In this document: in pieces, positions 27,012 through 40,503 of the stretch
Numbering within the stretch: the stretch's first letter is position 1
Layout: each line of letters starts with the position of its first letter
NCBI RefSeq assembly: GCF_913566895.1
Contig: NZ_CAJYCN010000002.1
Span: 186,001-250,000 of the forward strand
Origin: Listeria ilorinensis
GTDB lineage: Bacteria; Bacillota; Bacilli; Lactobacillales; Listeriaceae
Direction: 5' to 3'
Length of the DNA: 64,000 nt
Notes under the pieces: model-generated
The model's input: the letters and a program-made list of their open reading frames with translations, nothing else
The model's database searches: none
What the model was told of the DNA's origin: nothing
Position numbers and translations under genes: made by a program

Positions 27012-29437
27012 GCGCGTTCGATTTCTTCCATGACGAAGGCTTCCACTACATCGTCTTCTTTAATATCATTGAAATTCGCAATCGTGATCCCACATTCAAA
27101 ACCTTTCGCTACTTCTTTAGCATCATCTTTGAAGCGTTTCAAAGAAGAAAGTTCTCCTTCAAAAACGACGATACCATCACGAATCAAACGAACACCACTG
27201 CTACGAGTGATTTTACCATCTGTTACATAACATCCGGCAATCGTACCGATTTTCGATACATTGAAGGTTTGACGAACTTGTGCTTGACCGATGATTTTTT
27301 CTTCAAATTCAGGATCAAGCATTCCTTTCATTGCTGATTCGATTTCTTCGATCGCTTTATAAATAACGCGGTGTAGACGAATATCAACACCTTCATTTTC
27401 CGCATTTTCTCTAGATTGTGGTGTTGGACGAACGTTAAAGCCGATTACGATCGCATTTGATGCTGCAGCCAGTGTAATATCTGATTCATTGATCGCCCCT
27501 ACAGCTGTATGGATGATCTTGACATTTACACCTTCCACTTCGATTTTGCGAAGTGAGGCAGCCAGTGCTTCAACAGAACCTTGTACATCTGCTTTGATGA
27601 TAACGTTGACCTCTTTCATTTCGCCAGCTTTCATATGTTCAAATAAGTTGTCCAAGCTGACACGATTCGTTGCTGAACGTTGTGCCACGAGAGCTTTGGC
27701 AGCACGAGATTCACCAACACTGCGCGCTGTTTTTTCATCTTCAAAAACAACGAAGCGATCACCTGCTTGAGGGACATCATTCAAGCCTGTAATTTCAACT
27801 GGTGTGCTTGGTCCTACTTTTTTCACACGGCGTCCCAGATCATTGACCATAGCCCGAACACGTCCGAATGTATTCCCAACAACGATTGGATCCCCAACAC
27901 GTAAAGTCCCGTCTTGCACAAGTAATGTAGCGACTGATCCGCGCCCCTTGTCAAGCTGTGCTTCTACAACTGTTCCAAGAGCACGACGCTCTGGATTAGC
28001 TTTCAGTTCTTCTACTTCTGAAACAAGCAGAATCATATCAAGTAAATTATCCAGTCCTTCGCCAAATTTAGCAGAGATCGGTACAAAAATCGTGTCGCCA
28101 CCCCAGTCCTCTGGAATGAGTTCATATTCCGTCAATTCTTGCATCACACGATCTGGATTGGCTTGCGGTTTATCAATCTTATTGACTGCAACAATAATCG
28201 GCATCTTCGCCGCTTTTGCATGGTTGATAGCCTCGATTGTTTGCGGCATAACGCCGTCATCAGCAGCCACAACGAGAATCGTAATATCCGTGATTTGAGC
28301 GCCACGTGCCCGCATTGCTGTGAAAGCTGCGTGCCCAGGTGTATCAAGGAAAGTAATTTTCTTCCCGTGAACATCTAATTGGTAAGCTCCGATATGTTGT
28401 GTGATACCGCCAGCTTCTCCAAGAGTTACTTTCGTGTTGCGGAGCGAATCTAATAGAGTTGTTTTACCATGGTCAACGTGTCCCATGATCGTCACAACTG
28501 GTGGACGTTCTGTAAGCGTCTCTGGTGCTGCATGATCTTCTGTATCTGCTTCTTCAAAATAAACATCCAGATCCGTAACGTCTACTTTGATTTCTTCTTC
28601 TACTTCAACACCGTATTCGGCACAGATCAGTTCGATCGCATCTTTGTCAAGTTCTTGGTTAATCGTCGCCATAACACCAAGCATAAAGAGTTTTTTGATG
28701 ATTTCCGCTGAATCACGATGCAGTTTTTTGGAAAGCTCGACAACAGACAAGGATTCGGTAAAAACGATTTTTTCTGGTAATTCTTTTGGCTTGCGTGGAG
28801 TGAGTGTGACTGGCTTTTGCTGATGATTTCCTTTGCCTTTTTTCTTATTCCGGTTACCAAAACTATTTTGCCCATAGCCGCCGCGGTTGTTTGTATTTCC
28901 CCGTGCACCGCCTCGATTATTGTTGTTATTGTTGCGATTTTGACCTCCGCCTGAGCGTTGGTTGTTGTTTTGACCTTGGTTACCACCCGTGCGGTTCGAC
29001 TGTTGGCCTCCGCTGCGATTTTGCTGGTTTCCAGAACCTTGTGTACTGCGATTTGTCGACTGCTGATTGGATCCTTGATTCGCGCGGTTCGACTGCTGGT
29101 TGTTTTGGGAAGGTTTGTTTGTGCCACGTTTTTCGTTTGAACCAGTTCCTTTTTGAGCTGGTTTTGCTGATTTGGTTGATTTTTCGTTAGAATTATTCAT
29201 ATTTGGTTTATTTTGCCCCTTACTACTAGCTGGTTGTGTTTTTGGCTTTTCTTTGCTGGCAGTTTCAGGTTTATTTTGATTACCTAAAAAAGCATTATCA
29301 AGTTGACGCAATGCATTGTCGTTAATCGTCGACATATGGTTTGCTACTTCAACGCCAATGCCGGCTAATTTTTCAATAACTTGTTTACTAGACAGCTGAT
29401 TTTTTTTTGCATATTCATACACACGAATTTTACTCAT
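27008..29437 (-). CDS. infB: Translation initiation factor IF-2
   Basis: IF-2 is the GTPase that brings initiator tRNA to the 30S subunit and joins the subunits. The 809-residue protein starts with [12 protein letters not shown] (IF2_N). A low-complexity linker rich in Asn, Gln, Gly and Arg covers about residues 55-205, and a second N domain follows. The G domain has [12 protein letters not shown] (about 316), [15 protein letters not shown] and NKIDKPQAN, then domains II-IV. I set the start at ATG 29437, eight bases after GGAGG; a GTG three codons upstream is too close to that site. Confidence 0.96.
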   Translation of the reverse strand: MSKIRVYEYAKKNQLSSKQVIEKLAGIGVEVANHMSTINDNALRQLDNAFLGNQNKPETASKEKPKTQPASSKGQNKPNMNNSNEKSTKSAKPAQKGTGSNEKRGTNKPSQNNQQSNRANQGSNQQSTNRSTQGSGNQQNRSGGQQSNRTGGNQGQNNNQRSGGGQNRNNNNNNRGGARGNTNNRGGYGQNSFGNRNKKKGKGNHQQKPVTLTPRKPKELPEKIVFTESLSVVELSKKLHRDSAEIIKKLFMLGVMATINQELDKDAIELICAEYGVEVEEEIKVDVTDLDVYFEEADTEDHAAPETLTERPPVVTIMGHVDHGKTTLLDSLRNTKVTLGEAGGITQHIGAYQLDVHGKKITFLDTPGHAAFTAMRARGAQITDITILVVAADDGVMPQTIEAINHAKAAKMPIIVAVNKIDKPQANPDRVMQELTEYELIPEDWGGDTIFVPISAKFGEGLDNLLDMILLVSEVEELKANPERRALGTVVEAQLDKGRGSVATLLVQDGTLRVGDPIVVGNTFGRVRAMVNDLGRRVKKVGPSTPVEITGLNDVPQAGDRFVVFEDEKTARSVGESRAAKALVAQRSATNRVSLDNLFEHMKAGEMKEVNVIIKADVQGSVEALAASLRKIEVEGVNVKIIHTAVGAINESDITLAAASNAIVIGFNVRPTPQSRENAENEGVDIRLHRVIYKAIEEIESAMKGMLDPEFEEKIIGQAQVRQTFNVSKIGTIAGCYVTDGKITRSSGVRLIRDGIVVFEGELSSLKRFKDDAKEVAKGFECGITIANFNDIKEDDVVEAFVMEEIERA

Positions 29438-29459
29438 GTCGTACACCTCCGTTAGGATA

Positions 29460-29762
29460 TTAACCTAGGAGTTCGATTAGTTTTTTGGCAAAACCCTGAT
29501 CAAGGACAGCGAGTATTGCGCGCGACTCTTTACCGATAGCACCTCCCAGTTCAGTTCTTGTGCCACCTGTTCGCATTGTTACATTGTAATATTCGCATTT
29601 GCTTCGGATTTTCTTGGCTGTCTTTTCAGAAATATCACTTGAAATGATAACAAGTTTCGCTTTCTCGCTTCTGACAGCTTTTAAAACTAATTCTTCTCCG
29701 GTCGTAATTTTTCTTGCGCGGTTCGCAAGTCCTAGGAGAGAAAGAGCTTTTTCATTCACCAT
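29460..29762 (-). CDS. ylxQ: L7Ae-family RNA-binding protein YlxQ
   Basis: This small protein of the L7Ae/L30e family binds K-turn RNA. It has the core [18 protein letters not shown] and the later block [19 protein letters not shown]. The preferred start is ATG 29762 with GGAG six bases upstream, giving 100 residues. Another ATG at 29774 has no clear site. Both overlap the end of ylxR. Position between ylxR and infB is conserved. Confidence 0.9.
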   Translation of the reverse strand: MVNEKALSLLGLANRARKITTGEELVLKAVRSEKAKLVIISSDISEKTAKKIRSKCEYYNVTMRTGGTRTELGGAIGKESRAILAVLDQGFAKKLIELLG

Positions 29763-30036
29763 TTTCTTCTCCATTCGCTTTTACATAGGCGATCAATTGA
29801 TCGTAAAAGCCTTCTTGCTCTGGGATTTTTAATTGGCTGAAAAGCACATTTTTCTTTTTGGCTTTCTCACAGGCTTCTGTATCTTTTACGATATAAAAGC
29901 CGCGGCCGGGTGCTCTCCCGCTCGGATCGATTGAAAGTACCCCATCTTTGGAATAAGCAATGCGGAGGAGCTCACCTTTTGGAAGGCGTACCCCTGTAAT
30001 CATACATTTCCGCAAAGGGATTTTTTTCTTTCGCAT
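29752..30036 (-). CDS. ylxR: YlxR/RnpM family RNA-binding protein
   Basis: The 94-residue protein carries the YlxR signature [18 protein letters not shown] and [13 protein letters not shown]. In B. subtilis the family member has been reported to bind RNase P RNA and modulate the enzyme (named RnpM). It sits between nusA and ylxQ with a short gap and an overlap, as in Bacillus. The C-terminal end is rich in Gly, Glu and Asn. Confidence 0.92.
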   Translation of the reverse strand: MRKKKIPLRKCMITGVRLPKGELLRIAYSKDGVLSIDPSGRAPGRGFYIVKDTEACEKAKKKNVLFSQLKIPEQEGFYDQLIAYVKANGEENGE

Positions 30037-30051
30037 GACTTTGTTTCTCCT

Positions 30052-31218
30052 TTATTCTTCTTCATGTTGGATTTTTTCGGTCACTTCTTCTTCGACCGCG
30101 ATTTCCACTTCGTCTTCTTCCGGTTCTGCAACTGGAGCGGAGCTAACTGCAATTTCTTGTTCATCGCGCGGGAAAATGCCCATTTCACGTGCTACCGTTT
30201 CGCTCTTGATGTCGATCTTCCAACCGGTTAATTTGGCCGCTAGACGTGCATTTTGGCCGCGTTTACCGATAGCAAGCGACAATTGGTAATCTGGTACGAC
30301 AACGGTCGTTGCCTGTTCTTCCGGATTCACAATGACATCTAATACTTTAGATGGGCTCAGTGCATTCGCCACAAATGTATACGGATCTTCAGACCACTCC
30401 ACAATATCGATTTTTTCACCTTTTAGTTCATTGACGATCGTTTGGACACGCGCTCCTTTTGGACCTACACACGCCCCGACAGGATCTACTTCTGGATTCG
30501 ATGTATAAACAGAAATCTTTGAACGGTCTCCTGCTTCACGTGCAACCGACTTGATTTCCACGATTCCTTCATAGATTTCCGGTACTTCCATTTCAAATAA
30601 TCGTTTCAACAATCCTGGATGGGTACGAGATACAAAGATTTGCGGTCCTTTTGTCGTTTTTTCCACTTTTGTCAAATATACTTTGATTCGATCATGTGCA
30701 TGGTAGGATTCATTCGGCATTTGTTCATTTTGGGAAAGAATCGCTTCAATTTTGCCTAAGTTGACATAGATGAAACGAGAATCCTGACGTTCAACTATCC
30801 CTGTCATGATATCATCTTCACGATCAATAAACTCGTCGTAGATGATACCACGTTCTGCTTCACGCACGCGCTGTGTCACAACTTGTTTTGCTGTTTGTGC
30901 AGCAATCCGCCCAAAATCTTTTGGTGTTACTTCCAGTTCCACAATATCACCGACTTTGTAAACTGGATTGATTTTATGTGCTTCTTCAAGCGAAATTTCA
31001 AGACGCGAGTCAAAAACCTGATCCACAACATCTTTACGCGCTAAAACGCGCATTGAGCCGTTTTCAAGATTTAAATCAACGCGAACATTTTGAGCTTGAT
31101 TGAAATTACGTTTATAAGCAGAAACAAGTGCCGCTTCAATCGCTTCAATAATCACGTCACGTGAAATTCCTTTATCGTGTTCTAATACATGCAGAGCATC
31201 GAGTAATTCTGTGCTCAT
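30052..31218 (-). CDS. nusA: Transcription termination/antitermination factor NusA
   Basis: NusA binds RNA polymerase and controls pausing and termination. The 388-residue protein has the N-terminal RNAP-binding domain (1-130), S1 (about 135-200) and two KH domains ([18 protein letters not shown] near 250, and [19 protein letters not shown] near 318). It ends in an acidic tail. It lacks the C-terminal repeats of E. coli NusA, as normal in Firmicutes. It follows rimP by 26 bases. Confidence 0.97.
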   Translation of the reverse strand: MSTELLDALHVLEHDKGISRDVIIEAIEAALVSAYKRNFNQAQNVRVDLNLENGSMRVLARKDVVDQVFDSRLEISLEEAHKINPVYKVGDIVELEVTPKDFGRIAAQTAKQVVTQRVREAERGIIYDEFIDREDDIMTGIVERQDSRFIYVNLGKIEAILSQNEQMPNESYHAHDRIKVYLTKVEKTTKGPQIFVSRTHPGLLKRLFEMEVPEIYEGIVEIKSVAREAGDRSKISVYTSNPEVDPVGACVGPKGARVQTIVNELKGEKIDIVEWSEDPYTFVANALSPSKVLDVIVNPEEQATTVVVPDYQLSLAIGKRGQNARLAAKLTGWKIDIKSETVAREMGIFPRDEQEIAVSSAPVAEPEEDEVEIAVEEEVTEKIQHEEE

Positions 31219-31244
31219 TTTGATTCACTCCTTATTCAATTTTG

Positions 31245-31712
31245 CTAAAATTTAATGGCAAGTCTCGCTTTTGCTACTTTTTCTTTCGGGATTAGACAAG
31301 TGATTTTTCTGGTTTTATCCGTTATTTCGATTGTAAGTGTCACACCGTCATACGCAAGCAGTGTTCCTTCCCACATTTTGCGACCATCAATCGGCGCAAA
31401 GCTTGTCACATGAATATATTTACCGATTGCATTCTCAAAGTCGGCTTCTTTTTTCAGTGGTCGTTCAGCACCTGGTGAAGAAACTTCTAGAAAGTAATTC
31501 TGTGTGATTGGATCAGATTCATCCATTTTCTCACTGACTTTTTCGCTTACAAGTGCACATTCATCGATATCAATCCCGCCCTCTTTATCGATAAAAATAC
31601 GCAAAAACCAGTTTTTTCCTTCTTTTTCGAAAGCCATATCGACAAGTTCAAAGCCGAGTTCCTCTGTAATCGGCAATACGATGGCTTCCACTTGTTCCAG
31701 AACTTTACTCAT
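31245..31712 (-). CDS. rimP: Ribosome maturation factor RimP
   Basis: RimP helps maturation of the small subunit. The 155-residue protein has the conserved VLPITEELGFELVDMAFEKEG region and the YFLEVSSPGAERPL motif (about 85-98). I set the start at ATG 31712, with AAGGAGG five bases before it; the open frame continues 24 codons upstream through the leader hairpin, which is not coding. It is the first gene of the rimP-nusA-ylxR-ylxQ-infB operon. Confidence 0.95.
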   Translation of the reverse strand: MSKVLEQVEAIVLPITEELGFELVDMAFEKEGKNWFLRIFIDKEGGIDIDECALVSEKVSEKMDESDPITQNYFLEVSSPGAERPLKKEADFENAIGKYIHVTSFAPIDGRKMWEGTLLAYDGVTLTIEITDKTRKITCLIPKEKVAKARLAIKF

Positions 31713-31764
31713 TAGAGCCTCCTTAAAAGATACGCTCTGCCAGTAGTCGCTTGTTGCAAAACGA

Positions 31765-31788
31765 AAGAGTGGGCAATTGCCCACTCTT
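31765..31788 (-). ncRNA. Perfect 24-base palindrome in the rimP leader
   Basis: The arms AAGAGTGGGC and GCCCACTCTT pair perfectly around AATT, giving a 10-base-pair GC-rich stem in the rimP leader. On the minus strand TTTCGTTTTG follows, a weak T tail, so it could act as an attenuator. It lies between a strong promoter and rimP. NusA, made from this operon, affects such hairpins in other bacteria, so feedback control is a reasonable idea but not shown. Confidence 0.65.
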
Positions 31789-31817
31789 GGCTGAGTTATC
31801 GTAGTATTACTTTAATT

Positions 31818-31846
31818 ATTCTATCACAAACTCTGAAAATAAGCAA
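31818..31846 (-). promoter_or_regulatory. Promoter of the rimP-nusA-infB operon
   Basis: On the minus strand TTGCTT (31841-31846) and TAGAAT (31818-31823) are 17 bases apart, a good sigma-A promoter. It is downstream of polC and about 105 bases from the rimP start. Confidence 0.75.
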
Positions 31847-31869
31847 ATTAGGCGTTTTTACAACGTTTT

Positions 31870-34800
31870 TCAGAAAAGCGACAACTGATTCTGATCGGGA
31901 AGGCCATCAAGACAGCCTTGATCATCCATATATTGAATAATTGTCTTAGATACTTTTCCACGTTGCTGCAAGTCCTCTTTGGAGAGAAATTCACCATCTT
32001 CACGAGCTGCCACAATTTGTTTTGCAACGTTAGTACCAAGGGACGGAATCGCATTGAACGGTGGAATCAAAGAATCATCTTCGATCACAAATTCATCGGC
32101 TTTCGACTTATAGAGATCAACTTTTTGGAATTTGAAACCACGAGCAAGCATTTCATTTGCTAGTTCAAGTACGGTTAAAAGGTTTTTTTCTTTTGTCGAG
32201 GCTTCGAGTCCTTTGTCGTTGATTTCTTTCATAACAGCTTTCACAGCTTCACGCCCATTGACCATGGCTGTCAAATCAAAGTCATCGGCGCGAACAGAGA
32301 AGTACGTGGCGTAAAAATAAAGCGGATGGTGAACCTTAAAGTAAGCAATACGGACGGCCATCAGCACATAAGCAGCCGCATGGGCTTTCGGGAACATATA
32401 CTTGATTTTTTTACAAGAATCGATATACCAATTGGGTACTTTGTTGGCAATCATCGCTTCTTCCATTTCTTCTGTCAAGCCTTTCCCTTTCCGTACTGAT
32501 TCCATAATTTTAAACGCGAGCGAGCTGTCGAGCCCTTGATAAATCAGGAAGACCATGATATCGTCCCGACAGCCGATTACATCCGGCAGCTCACAAATGT
32601 TATTTTTGATCAGTTCTTCCGCATTTCCTAGCCAAACATCCGTCCCATGCGATAGTCCAGAAATCTGAACCAGCTCTGAAAATGTTGTTGGCTTAGTCTG
32701 TTCCAGCATTTGACGAACAAAACGCGTACCAAATTCAGGAATACCAAGCGTACCTGTTTTCGAATCAATATCTGCTGGCTTCACACCCAGTGCTTCTGTT
32801 GAACCGAACAAACTCATGACACCTTCATCATCGGTTGGAATCGTTTTAGGATCGATTCCACTCAAGTCTTGTAGCATCCGAATCGCGGTCGGATCATCGT
32901 GACCAAGTATATCAAGTTTCAAAACGTTATCATGGATGGAGTGGAAGTCAAAATGCGTCGTTTTCCATTCGGCATCTGTTGCATCTGCCGGAAATTGTAC
33001 TGGGGTAAAATCATATACATCCATATAGTCTGGGATAACGATAATCCCACCCGGGTGCTGACCGGTTGTCCGCTTAACTCCAGTACACCCTGCTACGAGC
33101 CGATCAATTTCAGCGCCGCGAATTGTCATATTCATATCGCGTTCATAGTTCCGAACATAACCGAAGGCCGTTTTTTCTGCGACAGTTCCGATCGTTCCAG
33201 CACGGTAGACATAATCCTCCCCGAAAATTTCTTTGGTATAGGCATGGGCTACTGGTTGATAGTCACCGGAAAAGTTCAAATCGATATCGGGTACTTTATC
33301 TCCTTTGAAGCCAAGGAATGTCTCAAACGGAATATCCTGCCCTTCTTTTTTGAGTGGTGTCCCGCAATGCGGACATTCTTTATCTTCCAAGTCAAAACCA
33401 GAACCGATCGACCCATCATTGAAGAACTCCGAGTGCTTACATTTTGGACAAAGATAATGCGGCGGAAGCGGATTGACTTCCGTGATTTCTGTCATGGTCG
33501 CAACAAAGGAAGAACCAACTGATCCACGTGAACCAACCAAATAACCATCATTCAAGGATTTTTTAACCAGTTTATGAGAGATCAGATAAATCACCGCAAA
33601 GCCGTGACCGATGATACTTTTCAGCTCTTTTTCAAGGCGAGCTTCCACGATTTCCGGTAATTCCTCACCATAAAGTGCATGTGCCATATCGTAACTCATG
33701 TTGCGGACTTCATCTTCTGCTCCTTCAATCTTCGGTGTATAAAGCTCATCCTTGATAGGCTTTAGCTCTTCCATCCAGTCAGCAACCAAATTGGCATTTG
33801 TAACCACGATCTCGTGTGCTTTTTCTTTGCCGAGGAAAGAAAATTCATCGAGCATTTCATTCGTTGTACGGAAATGAACATCTGGTAATTCCGTCCGATT
33901 CAGCGGATTGGCACCACCCATTGAGTGAATCAAGATTTTGCGATAAATTTTATCATTCGGATCCTTATAGTGAACATTTCCTGTTGCGACTACAGGTTTC
34001 CCGGTCTTTTCGCCAACTTTGACGATATTCTTGATAATTTCTTCCAGTGCTTTATTATCGCGTACAAGCTCCCGTTCGATCAACGGTGCATAGACAGGTT
34101 TCGGCTGCACTTCGATAAAATCATAAAAACCTGCAACACGTTCTGCCTCTTGCATCCCTTTTTGCATCATCGCTTCAAACAGTTCCCCACTGCTGCAAGC
34201 TGTCCCCACAATCAGACCTTCACGCAGTTTTTTCAGCTGTGAACGTGGAATCCGTGGTACACGGAAAAAATAATCAATATTCGACATTGTGATCAGTTTG
34301 AAGAGATTTTTAAGTCCTTCAGCTGTTTGGGCATAAATCGTAGCATGGAATGGGCGGGCTCGCTTGTAGGCATCCCCTTCTCCCATATAATCATTCAAGC
34401 GGTCATGCATATCAATCCCATGCATTTCTTTTGCATCCTTGATCAACTTCCAAGCAAGATAAGCTGTGGCTTCTGCATCAAAAATTGCCCGGTGATGCTG
34501 TTCCAAAATAATATTGAACTTTTTGGTCAGTGTATTTAAGCGGTGATTTTTAAAGTGTGGATATAGGAAACGCGCCAGTTCAAGCGTATCGATAACCGCA
34601 TTCTCTGCTTCTGGAATCCCAGCCTTACTGAAAGCTGTATTGATAAAGCCCATATCAAAGGATGCATTATGGGCAACAAAGATCCCATCGCCTGCCCACT
34701 CTTTAAAATTTTGTAAAACAACTTCAATCGGATCAGAACCTTTGACCATATCGTCTGTAATGCCAGTCAAGTTGATGGTCGTTGCCGAAAGTGGATGACC

Positions 34801-36204
34801 TGGATCGATAAAGGCTTCAAATTTATCGACCACTTCACCATTTATCATTTTAACACCCGCCAGCTCGATGATTGTATCATAGACAGCCGACAGTCCGGTG
34901 GTTTCAACGTCAAATACGACATAGGTTGCATCTTCAAGTCCGATTGATCGGTCGTTATAGGCAATCGGGACGCCATCATCAATCAGATTAGCTTCAATCC
35001 CGTAAATGATTTTGACACCATTCTTCTTACCAGCAGCATAAGCCTCAGGGAAGGATTGGGCAACGGAGTGATCCGTCAGTGCAATCGCTGGATGCCCCCA
35101 ATCAGCCGCCTGCTTTACAAGCTCACTGATCGAATTGGTTGCATCCATCTGGCTCATTTGCGTATGGAGATGCAGCTCGACCCGCTTTTCTTCAGCGGTA
35201 TCCTTACGCACAACTGGCTGAATTTCATTGATATCCTGCGCCATCATGATCAAATCACGTACGAATGTATCATTTTGCACACTACCACGCACTTTGACCC
35301 ACATACCCTTTTTCAAGTTTTGGAACATGGCCGCATCATCATTGTCCCGCGAAAACATTTTAATGATCATTGAGCTTGTATAGTCGGTAATTTTAAATTG
35401 CAACAAGCTTCGACCGCTACGCAGTTCACGAATTTCTGTTGCGAAGATATACCCCTGAACAGTAATACGGCGCTCTTCATCATAAATATCGCCTAGGCGT
35501 TTCACCTCTTCGTCGTCTTTAATGCGATAACCGATTTGGAAAGGCCCATCCAGAGGTGCCGCCTGCACATCACCATTCGCGGCTTCCATTTGTCGTTTCT
35601 GCATGACTTGGACCGCTTGCTGAGCTTTTTCCTGATCTTCTTTCTGTTTTGCCTCCGCAAACGCTTTATAGGCATCTGTTTCAGAAGGATCTAAAATTTT
35701 CATGCGCATGGCCAGTCGAGGGAATCCTTTTGCCTGATAGCTGTCTAAAATAGTCGCTTGAAAACTTTGTGCAATTTTCGTCTGTTCCATTTCGTTATGC
35801 ACATTGATTGTTAGAAAATGCGGTTCTTCTAGGACAGGCTTTTGCTCCATCAAAACTTGTCCAATCATCGGTGACGACTTAAAAATCGGCTCAATGATCA
35901 TATTCCAGTATGCCTGCAGCAATTCTTCTGATAGACGTGCCTCCTGCGGCGAAATAATCAATTCAGTTTGCGCAATTTCTGAAAATGCTCGTTGCATACC
36001 TGTTTCGATCATTTGAAATAGTTCAGCCGGAAAAATTTGCGCTGTTTCTAAATGGAATTGCCAGATTTTATTCGCTTTATCGGCAATGAGTTTTTGAATC
36101 ATCGTATGTTCGGTGAAATCAGCGAACTGTGTCATTCCGCTTAGCCCTATCTGCTCTAGCAGCAGCTTAAAGCGTTCTTTTTTTTCTTCATTTGAAGCGC
36201 TCAA
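31870..36204 (-). CDS. polC: DNA polymerase III alpha subunit, PolC type
   Basis: PolC is the replicative polymerase of low-GC Firmicutes with built-in proofreading. The 1444 residues show an N-terminal region and OB fold (about 230-330), then a PHP domain ([17 protein letters not shown] near 340) split by a 3'-5' exonuclease ([20 protein letters not shown] near 430). The palm, fingers and C-terminal domains follow. A zinc site CPKCKH...CPHCG lies near residues 920-945. The length is normal for the family. A terminator separates it from proS upstream, and the rimP promoter follows it. Confidence 0.97.
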   Translation of the reverse strand: MSASNEEKKERFKLLLEQIGLSGMTQFADFTEHTMIQKLIADKANKIWQFHLETAQIFPAELFQMIETGMQRAFSEIAQTELIISPQEARLSEELLQAYWNMIIEPIFKSSPMIGQVLMEQKPVLEEPHFLTINVHNEMEQTKIAQSFQATILDSYQAKGFPRLAMRMKILDPSETDAYKAFAEAKQKEDQEKAQQAVQVMQKRQMEAANGDVQAAPLDGPFQIGYRIKDDEEVKRLGDIYDEERRITVQGYIFATEIRELRSGRSLLQFKITDYTSSMIIKMFSRDNDDAAMFQNLKKGMWVKVRGSVQNDTFVRDLIMMAQDINEIQPVVRKDTAEEKRVELHLHTQMSQMDATNSISELVKQAADWGHPAIALTDHSVAQSFPEAYAAGKKNGVKIIYGIEANLIDDGVPIAYNDRSIGLEDATYVVFDVETTGLSAVYDTIIELAGVKMINGEVVDKFEAFIDPGHPLSATTINLTGITDDMVKGSDPIEVVLQNFKEWAGDGIFVAHNASFDMGFINTAFSKAGIPEAENAVIDTLELARFLYPHFKNHRLNTLTKKFNIILEQHHRAIFDAEATAYLAWKLIKDAKEMHGIDMHDRLNDYMGEGDAYKRARPFHATIYAQTAEGLKNLFKLITMSNIDYFFRVPRIPRSQLKKLREGLIVGTACSSGELFEAMMQKGMQEAERVAGFYDFIEVQPKPVYAPLIERELVRDNKALEEIIKNIVKVGEKTGKPVVATGNVHYKDPNDKIYRKILIHSMGGANPLNRTELPDVHFRTTNEMLDEFSFLGKEKAHEIVVTNANLVADWMEELKPIKDELYTPKIEGAEDEVRNMSYDMAHALYGEELPEIVEARLEKELKSIIGHGFAVIYLISHKLVKKSLNDGYLVGSRGSVGSSFVATMTEITEVNPLPPHYLCPKCKHSEFFNDGSIGSGFDLEDKECPHCGTPLKKEGQDIPFETFLGFKGDKVPDIDLNFSGDYQPVAHAYTKEIFGEDYVYRAGTIGTVAEKTAFGYVRNYERDMNMTIRGAEIDRLVAGCTGVKRTTGQHPGGIIVIPDYMDVYDFTPVQFPADATDAEWKTTHFDFHSIHDNVLKLDILGHDDPTAIRMLQDLSGIDPKTIPTDDEGVMSLFGSTEALGVKPADIDSKTGTLGIPEFGTRFVRQMLEQTKPTTFSELVQISGLSHGTDVWLGNAEELIKNNICELPDVIGCRDDIMVFLIYQGLDSSLAFKIMESVRKGKGLTEEMEEAMIANKVPNWYIDSCKKIKYMFPKAHAAAYVLMAVRIAYFKVHHPLYFYATYFSVRADDFDLTAMVNGREAVKAVMKEINDKGLEASTKEKNLLTVLELANEMLARGFKFQKVDLYKSKADEFVIEDDSLIPPFNAIPSLGTNVAKQIVAAREDGEFLSKEDLQQRGKVSKTIIQYMDDQGCLDGLPDQNQLSLF

Positions 36205-36226
36205 TCTCTGTCACTCCTCCCATTTG

Positions 36227-36259
36227 AAAAAGTACCCAGGCAAAGCAAAGGTACTTTTT
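36227..36259 (-). terminator. Terminator between proS and polC
   Basis: The stem AAAAAGTACC / GGTACTTTTT has a 13-base loop and a T-run in the minus orientation. It lies shortly after the proS stop and before the polC start, so polC probably has its own promoter. Confidence 0.85.
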
Positions 36260-36286
36260 CTGTTCTTATCTATTTTACACGAAAAA

Positions 36287-37993
<1,707 letters not shown>

Positions 37994-38031
37994 CTAAAAC
38001 ACTCCCTAATTTTTTAAACTTTATTTTCCCC

Positions 38032-38062
38032 TAAAAACGGACGGTAAGTGACTACCGTCCGA
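38032..38062 (-). terminator. Terminator after rseP
   Basis: The stem CGGACGGTA / TACCGTCCG with a 6-base loop is followed by five T in the minus orientation, shortly after the rseP stop. It separates the pyrH-rseP block from proS. Confidence 0.9.
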
Positions 38063-38071
38063 CTGTTCCTG

Positions 38072-39334
38072 TTAGAAAAAGGCTCGTTGAATGTCGTTCC
38101 AGGTTACCAAGATCATCAGAACCATCAAAAGCGCAAAACCAATGAAATGAATGATCCCTTCTTTTTTGGGATCGACTGGTTTACCGCGCACCAGCTCATA
38201 ACCGAAGAACATCAAGCGACCTCCGTCTAATGCTGGGAGTGGCAATAAGTTAACAATCCCCAAGTTGATGCTTAATACTGCTGTCCAATTGAGCAAAGTC
38301 AAGAAGCCATAGCTAACGACCTGCTCCGTACTGGTATAAATCCCGACAGGACCTGCTAGCATATCTAGTGAAAAGCCACCAGTAATCATATGTCCTAGAA
38401 TAGTAAACATTTGGACAATCCAGAACCATGTCTGTGTAAAGCCATAGGTGATTTTAGTCAAGAAGGAATCCGTGGTTGGCTGAGCAACTCCGATTTTACC
38501 AACTTTTTCTCCATCTTGTTTCTCTGTATCCGGTTTTACTTGAATATCTTGTGTTTTACCGTCTCGATCCACTTTAAAGTCTAAGGTTTTTCCCGGACTA
38601 GCTGAAACTGTATTGACAATATCCGTCCAAGAATTCATGCTCTTTCCGTCAATAGATAATACTTTGTCGCCCTCTTTCAAGCCAGCTGCTTGTGCAGGGC
38701 TATCATCCATCACTTTACCAATCTGACTGTCATCAATCGGTACACTGCCCTGTGCAAATGCTAAAACAGTAAAAAGCAAGATCGCTAATACAAAGTTAAA
38801 CAAAGGCCCTGCAAAAATCGTCATCGCCCGCTTGCCTAGCGATTTGGCACCGAACGAGCGTTCATATGGCGTGATCAGCGTCTCGATTTTGCCATCAATA
38901 ACCATGCAGTCTCTCGCCACTTCATAACGCACTTTCTTCGTTTCATCATAGTCTTCAAAGCCCTCAATAAAGAGCTCTTTTTCAAGATCTGCCTCTGCAA
39001 CCTCGATTGGCTGCGCATTAACATATTGATCCTTGCCATTTACGATGATTTTTTTGACTTTCTCATCTGGCGAAAGTTCCAATCCTACCCGAAAACCCGG
39101 TTTGAGTGAAATCTCCTCGCCATCCTCTCCTGCCATACGGACAAAACCACCGATCGGCAAAAGACGAATCGTATATTGAGTTTCTTTCTTGCGGTAAGCG
39201 AAAATCTTTGGTCCAAACCCAATCGAAAAATCCTTCACAAGAATGCCGGATCTCTTTGCAAAAAGAAAATGCCCGAATTCGTGGAAAAAGACAATCAGAC
39301 CAAAGACAAAAACAAACGCGATAATCGTTGTCAA
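38072..39334 (-). CDS. rseP: Site-2 zinc metalloprotease RseP/RasP
   Basis: This intramembrane protease cleaves anti-sigma factors and remnant signal peptides within the membrane. The 420-residue protein has the HExxH zinc motif at the N terminus ([10 protein letters not shown], His18-Glu19-His22), one or more PDZ-like segments ([20 protein letters not shown] near 205) and the second zinc motif in [13 protein letters not shown] near 370. Four membrane helices are expected. It lies 12 bases after dxr and is co-transcribed. Confidence 0.95.
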   Translation of the reverse strand: MTTIIAFVFVFGLIVFFHEFGHFLFAKRSGILVKDFSIGFGPKIFAYRKKETQYTIRLLPIGGFVRMAGEDGEEISLKPGFRVGLELSPDEKVKKIIVNGKDQYVNAQPIEVAEADLEKELFIEGFEDYDETKKVRYEVARDCMVIDGKIETLITPYERSFGAKSLGKRAMTIFAGPLFNFVLAILLFTVLAFAQGSVPIDDSQIGKVMDDSPAQAAGLKEGDKVLSIDGKSMNSWTDIVNTVSASPGKTLDFKVDRDGKTQDIQVKPDTEKQDGEKVGKIGVAQPTTDSFLTKITYGFTQTWFWIVQMFTILGHMITGGFSLDMLAGPVGIYTSTEQVVSYGFLTLLNWTAVLSINLGIVNLLPLPALDGGRLMFFGYELVRGKPVDPKKEGIIHFIGFALLMVLMILVTWNDIQRAFF

Positions 39335-39346
39335 ATAGATTCACCT

Positions 39347-40489
39347 CTATAAAAGTGTTTTTACATATGCTCTCGTTGTTTTGTCAACCTCTAAAATCGT
39401 ATCAAGCGACGGTGCTTCGATCACATCATGTCGGTTCAAAGCATTCTCAACCAACGCTTCGATATTATGAAAGGCCACTTGTCCATTCAAAAAGCCAGCT
39501 ACTGCGATCTCATTTGCCGCATTTAAAACGGTGGGCATTGTGCCCCCTATTTTACCAGCGTTATAGGCTAATTTCAATGCTTTGAATCGTTCGAAATCAA
39601 TTTTCTCAAAATGAAGTGCCCCGTAACGAGTGATATCAAACGGTTCTTTAAAATGAAGTGGTAAACGTTCTGGATATGTTAAAGCATATTGGATCGGCAC
39701 TCGCATATCCGGCATGCCGAGCTGAGCAATGATACTGCCGTCTACATACGCCACCATTGAATGTACAACACTTTCCCGGTGGAGCACAACTTCGATATCC
39801 TCATATGGCATATCATACAGCCAATGAGCCTCAATAACCTCAAGCCCTTTGTTGAACATTGTTGCCGAATCAATCGTCAGCTTGTTGCCCATATTCCAGT
39901 TAGGATGTGCTAGAGCTTCTGCCACCGTCACATTTTTTAATTCCTCTCGCGTTTTATCACGGAAACTACCGCCACTTGCAGTAATGATCAATTTGTCCAC
40001 TTCTGAACGTTTTTCCCCATTCAACGCTTGAAAAATAGCCGAATGCTCACTGTCAACAGGCAAAATATGCACCCGATACTTCTTCGCTTCAGCCATTACA
40101 AGATGTCCAGCAGTCACGAGCGTTTCCTTATTCGCAATCGCGATGGTTTTACCTGCTCGGATCGCGTCTAGCGTCGGTAGTAAGCCTACGCTCCCAGTCA
40201 CTGCATTTAAAACCAGCTCGCCTTCTTCTGTCTGTGCAATTTCCCGAAGCCCGTCCAACCCATGGACAACTTGGATTTTCGGAAATTCGCCACGCAGTTT
40301 TTCAGCATCTCGTTTGCTCAAGACACTGACTTTTTTCGGCTGAAATTCCTGTATAATTTTTTCACCGAGCTGGATATTCCGGCCAAAAGACAGAGCGGTA
40401 ATTTCAAAGTCTTCTGCATGTTCTCGAATGACTTCAAGTGCCTGTGTCCCAATCGAGCCGGTTGCGCCTAGTAAAATAATTTTTTTCAT
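39347..40489 (-). CDS. dxr: 1-deoxy-D-xylulose 5-phosphate reductoisomerase
   Basis: Dxr makes 2-C-methyl-D-erythritol 4-phosphate with NADPH, the second step of the non-mevalonate isoprenoid pathway. The 380-residue protein has the NADPH loop [11 protein letters not shown] at the start and the active-site segments [10 protein letters not shown] and ASGGSFRDK. It ends normally. I took ATG 40489, eight bases after GGAG; a GTG two codons upstream is too close. The isoprenoid product feeds UppS encoded nearby. Confidence 0.96.
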   Translation of the reverse strand: MKKIILLGATGSIGTQALEVIREHAEDFEITALSFGRNIQLGEKIIQEFQPKKVSVLSKRDAEKLRGEFPKIQVVHGLDGLREIAQTEEGELVLNAVTGSVGLLPTLDAIRAGKTIAIANKETLVTAGHLVMAEAKKYRVHILPVDSEHSAIFQALNGEKRSEVDKLIITASGGSFRDKTREELKNVTVAEALAHPNWNMGNKLTIDSATMFNKGLEVIEAHWLYDMPYEDIEVVLHRESVVHSMVAYVDGSIIAQLGMPDMRVPIQYALTYPERLPLHFKEPFDITRYGALHFEKIDFERFKALKLAYNAGKIGGTMPTVLNAANEIAVAGFLNGQVAFHNIEALVENALNRHDVIEAPSLDTILEVDKTTRAYVKTLL

Positions 40490-40503
40490 TTTCACATCTC
40501 CAT

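Noticed and set aside
28627-29127. Minus-strand frame of 166 codons within infB in another frame
   Set aside because: It arises from the low-complexity linker of IF-2 and has no start signal.
32899-33522. Plus-strand open frame of 207 codons opposite polC
   Set aside because: It is antisense to the conserved polC core and has Cys/Ile/Phe-rich composition typical of shadow frames.
37994-38071. T-box upstream of proS
   Set aside because: The short upstream gap holds only the rseP terminator and no GGTGGTACCGCG-like core.
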